Below, in pieces: positions 59,876 to 64,000 of a DNA stretch of 64,000 bases. Under the pieces are notes generated by a model, which saw only the letters and a list, made by a program, of their open reading frames with translations, was not told the origin of the DNA and ran no database searches. Origin of the DNA: Nymphaea colorata (taxonomy: Eukaryota > Streptophyta > Magnoliopsida > Nymphaeales > Nymphaeaceae); contig NC_045139.1 in NCBI RefSeq assembly GCF_008831285.2, positions 12,374,704 through 12,438,703 on the forward strand, given 5' to 3'. The position numbers were made by a program, and so were the translations under genes. Positions within the stretch are counted from its first letter, which is position 1, and each line of letters begins with the position of its first letter.

Positions 59876-59978
59876 AAAAGTGCATTCTCATTTTTTGTGC
59901 TGCTGTTGACCACACGATAGTGCAGAGGAATGTTGCTCAGACATTGTGTGTTGTGCATTATCAATGGCGTACATTTCA

Positions 59979-60110
59979 TGCAGCTGCAACAATTGATAGT
60001 TTCATTAAATGCAGCCGAATGGGTATAAAAAATAGCAGATGATAGTACATATCACGTGTTGTTCGCTCTCAGATAACCAACTTGTATAGCCGAATGCATG
60101 TGAGATAAGC
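59979..60110 (+). repeat. Duplicated segment (paralogue at 60660-60790)
   Basis: GCAGCTGCAACAATTGATAG ... TTCATTAAATGCAGCCGAAT ... GTGTTGTTCGCTCTCA ... AACTTGTATAGCCGAATG recurs in order at 60660-60790 with substitutions. It is a local duplication at the edge of the satellite region. Confidence 0.75.
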
Positions 60111-60117
60111 AATCAAT

Positions 60118-60640
60118 AAACAGTAAAAAAGCATTTTCGCTTTTTTTTAGTGCTTATCGCATTCTTGTAAACACGATTTTATTTGAGTGTATCGTAAAAT
60201 GAATCATGTCATGGCATGATCGGGAATAATCTTATTTTTTGAATCCTATTTTCTTAATTGACTACAAATAATATTCTTTTTGTTCATAAGAATGATTAAT
60301 AAGAAGTTAATATTATTTAATTTCATTCTCTCGTAAACGTGTTGTTATTTCATTATCACAATCTATTTTGTCTGACTACTTATCAACTCTTAGTAAACGC
60401 CTTTTTTTTGTAAAACCAGTCTGTACAGTGTGGTTGCATTAAATTTGTCTAAATGCTTATCATGCTATTGTAAACACGACTTTATTTGGCTGTATTATAA
60501 AACGAATCCTGTAGTTAGGTTATCAAGTGATTTTTTTTCTGATTACCTATCGCCTCTTTGTAAATGAGTTGTTATTTCACTCTTTCATACAAATAATCTT
60601 GTCGTTTATTATTGCAATCTGTTTGCCCAGACTGCATTAA
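60118..60640 (+). repeat. Satellite of about 170 bp, second block
   Basis: Carries the same words as the main array (AGTGCTTATCGCATTC, TGAGTGTATCGTAAAATGAATC, AAAACCAGTCTGTACAGTG). It also includes a near-copy of the main array's left edge: the run TGTCATGGCATGATC ... AAGTTAATATTATTT ... CTATTTTGTCTGACTACTTAT corresponds to 57765-57940. Confidence 0.85.
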
Positions 60641-60666
60641 ATGAACAACACATTCATTTAATGCAG
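60632..60666. repeat. Perfect 14-bp hairpin
   Basis: CTGCATTAAATGAA (60632-60645) and TTCATTTAATGCAG (60653-60666) are exact reverse complements around a 7-bp loop. It is formed at the junction between satellite and duplicated segment. Confidence 0.85.
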
Positions 60667-60779
60667 CTACAACAATTGATAACTTCATTAAATGCAACCA
60701 AATAAGTGTTAGAAACAGCAAGCAACAACACATATCTTGTGTTGTTCCCTCTCAAATACCCAACTGGTATAGCAGAATG

Positions 60780-62220
<1,441 letters not shown>

Positions 62221-62224
62221 TCTG

Positions 62225-62254
62225 GATATATCACAGATGAAAGAGTGCTACTGT

Positions 62255-62304
<50 letters not shown>

Positions 62305-62350
62305 AATAATATGGATATATCATAGATGAGATAATGTTGTTGTTACACAC

Positions 62351-62387
<37 letters not shown>

Positions 62388-62428
62388 GACAATCATATGG
62401 TCATAACATAGATGAGATAATGTTGTTG

Positions 62429-62517
<89 letters not shown>

Positions 62518-62760
62518 ATGTGACAATTGTATGGTTATATCAAAGATTAGATAATATTGTTTTTAAATGTAAATATGAAATCATATGTACATACTAAAAT
62601 AGAGATAAATGTTGTTATACATGTATATCTCAGGCAGCTATTTGTGCACGTTAGAGTTGAGATAATGTTGTTCATATGCATATATACTTAAAACCCTGTT
62701 ATTCATGACAACTATATAAACACACTAGGCCAGAGCTAATGCTGCTGAAACTTGAACGAG
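62225..62760 (-). repeat. Inverted copy of the 57-bp minisatellite and its left edge
   Basis: Read on the minus strand this gives GTGTGTAACAACAACATTAT, CTCATCTATG and further units. Then comes the singular edge (AACAACATTTATCTCTATTT; CACAAATAGCTGC; GCCTAGTGTGTTTATAT) found in plus orientation at about 6850-7020. It contains (TA)n and (CA)n runs at 62260-62301, 62350-62372 and 62432-62514. Confidence 0.85.
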
Positions 62761-63104
62761 GTAGTTATACGAGAACGTGGTAGTTTACATAATTTTTGAA
62801 AATAAATGAATATCGTTTCCTCAAAACAGCCGATATCCCAAGAAACATGCAATTTGACGTACAATACAAGCAGGAATGATATTTTCAATGTGGTTTCCCA
62901 TAACAAAAGATACAATTTCAAATAGATTAGGGCAGATTAGGTAGAAAGGAAGATTGACTTGTGCAAGAAAGAAAGAGAGACTCGGTGAGGGAGAAGAAGA
63001 CCATCAACACCACAAATTTGCCTAGCTTTTGAACAACGAGGACACGTTCAACCAGAAAACCAGCCGGTGAATCCAGCAAACGAGCCTGCGAATCTAGAAA
63101 AAGT

Positions 63105-63978
63105 TTGGCCAGAAAACCAGCCAGTGAGTCTAGCAGACTAGCCAATGAGTCCAAGACACGTTCCAGGGAACATAGAGACAATCTACTCTTTATTTACACT
63201 GAAGATTTCCTCCCTCACAAGAAAATAACCAATATTGGTCTGAATTATTTTTTTGATCTTTTAGAGGGTAGGTGCCAGAATATAGACCTTGAAAGGTATC
63301 CTATAAGAGCAGATTTCATGGTACGTATCCTTCGTCTTATTTCATTACCTAACCTTCACGTTGGGAAAAGTATTGATCATAGTGACAGATGTTTAACAAC
63401 ATGCTGTGTTGTTTTTATTGACGGATGATACTACGACTTTAATGATGGATGTCATAAAAAATGTTTTAGGAATTAAAAACCAGTCTATCGCTGAAGTTGA
63501 AATGGTTGCTCCTCTTTTTGTAGTTTCCTAAATCTCTTGCTCTTATGTTACCCTAATTTGGTTGCTCTCTACGCCCATATGTTTCAGGTTTTATTTTCTT
63601 CTGTGTGGGTGGAAAAGGGACATTGGGTGTTGTACATCATTCACAACGTCAAAAAACAAGTGGAGATATATGATCCATGCATAGGCTGTAATGACTACCA
63701 AATTGCAGAAGACTTTTATATACTAGTATGCAGTTTAACCTGAACTGTTGTTAAGATAAGTTTTTTTATTTCTTTAAGAAGTTTTGGTTCTTTTGCAGAA
63801 ATATTGGCTCATCCAAACATTGAACGACTACAAACTTTTACTAGTAAAATGTCCACAACAAAGAAATAACTATGACTACGGTGTGTTCTTGGTGCAATAC
63901 ATGCATGAGATAATGTCTGGAAAGAAACCTAGCTTCACCCAAGCTGATGTTACTAACAACATTAGAAAATCTTTTTGA
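63105..63978 (+). pseudogene. Ulp1/C48 SUMO-protease-like gene, catalytic Cys replaced
   Basis: The N-terminal exon (to 63320, donor ATG|GTACGT) has YTEDFLPHKKITNIGLNYFF then DLLEGR, the usual Ulp1 entry helix. Exon 63588-63725 has VLFSSVWVEKGHWVLYIIHN (His of GHW) and VEIYDPC (Asp). Exon 63799-63978 has KCPQQRNNYDYGVFLVQYM (Gln of PQQ) and SGKKPSFTQADVTNNIRKSF, then stop. The last two exons join in phase 0 across a 73-bp GT-AG intron. The catalytic Cys of the usual YDCGVF is Tyr (TAC, 63877-63879), so deSUMOylase activity is not expected. The middle segment (63321-63587) could not be assembled. Upstream 63050-63160 holds a short ENQP-rich repeat. It may be part of the same transposon as the PMD relic, but this is inferred from proximity. 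Confidence 0.82.
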
Positions 63979-64000
63979 AAATTTGCTTCAAATAAGTAGA

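Overview
This is nuclear DNA from a flowering plant. The window is AT-rich and low in gene density. It has GT-AG introns with plant-type exon structure, Ty1/copia and Ty3/gypsy retrotransposons primed by initiator-Met tRNA, a plant LINE, hAT-like MITEs, and plant-specific families (PPR, plant mobile domain, KIN/ABR-type LEA). I cannot name the species from sequence alone. Only three genes look intact.

The three intact genes are: (1) a borealin-related gene (BORR-like, chromosomal passenger complex) on the minus strand, whose six coding exons I assembled between 14990 and 19070, with leader exons probably reaching about 22.5 kb; (2) a 91-residue KIN/ABR-type LEA gene on the plus strand (27562-28406, three exons) with an ACGT-core element and TATA box just upstream; (3) PAC1, 20S proteasome subunit alpha type-4 (36074-36826), with an uninterrupted CDS and a leader intron of about 1 kb. 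A PPR gene relic lies at 13.2-13.9 kb. The three genes are not functionally linked; this is ordinary plant gene spacing.

Layout. 0-8.6 kb: two copies of a 57-bp AT-rich minisatellite with a shared unique flank, separated by a gutted Ty3/gypsy element (gag-protease plus LTR-like sequence). 9-12.6 kb: a dead LINE carrying two hAT-like insertions with 8-bp target duplications. 13-19 kb: PPR relic and the borealin gene. 19.7-25.3 kb: copia gag relic and several MITEs. 25-40.5 kb: LEA and PAC1 in long intergenic stretches. 40.5-52.5 kb: a nested stack in which an old copia integrase relic is split first by a complete chromodomain gypsy element (41309-46789, TSD TTTTG) and again by a complete copia element (46943-52431, TSD CATTT). 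52.5-54.1 kb: a GC-rich island without recognised content.

55.3-64 kb is the most unusual part. It holds an acidic, internally repeated ORF, a plant-mobile-domain (PMD) pseudogene, a satellite of about 170 bp, an inverted Ulp1/C48 protease relic, a second C48 gene relic on the plus strand, a satellite of about 205 bp, and an inverted copy of the 57-bp minisatellite seen at the other end of the window. I read this as the decayed remains of one or more large transposons that carried PMD and Ulp1-like genes, later expanded by tandem repeats. The two C48 copies have lost different catalytic residues (Asp to Asn, Cys to Tyr), and several stops sit at expected Trp codons. Both patterns fit G-to-A (5-methylcytosine deamination) decay.
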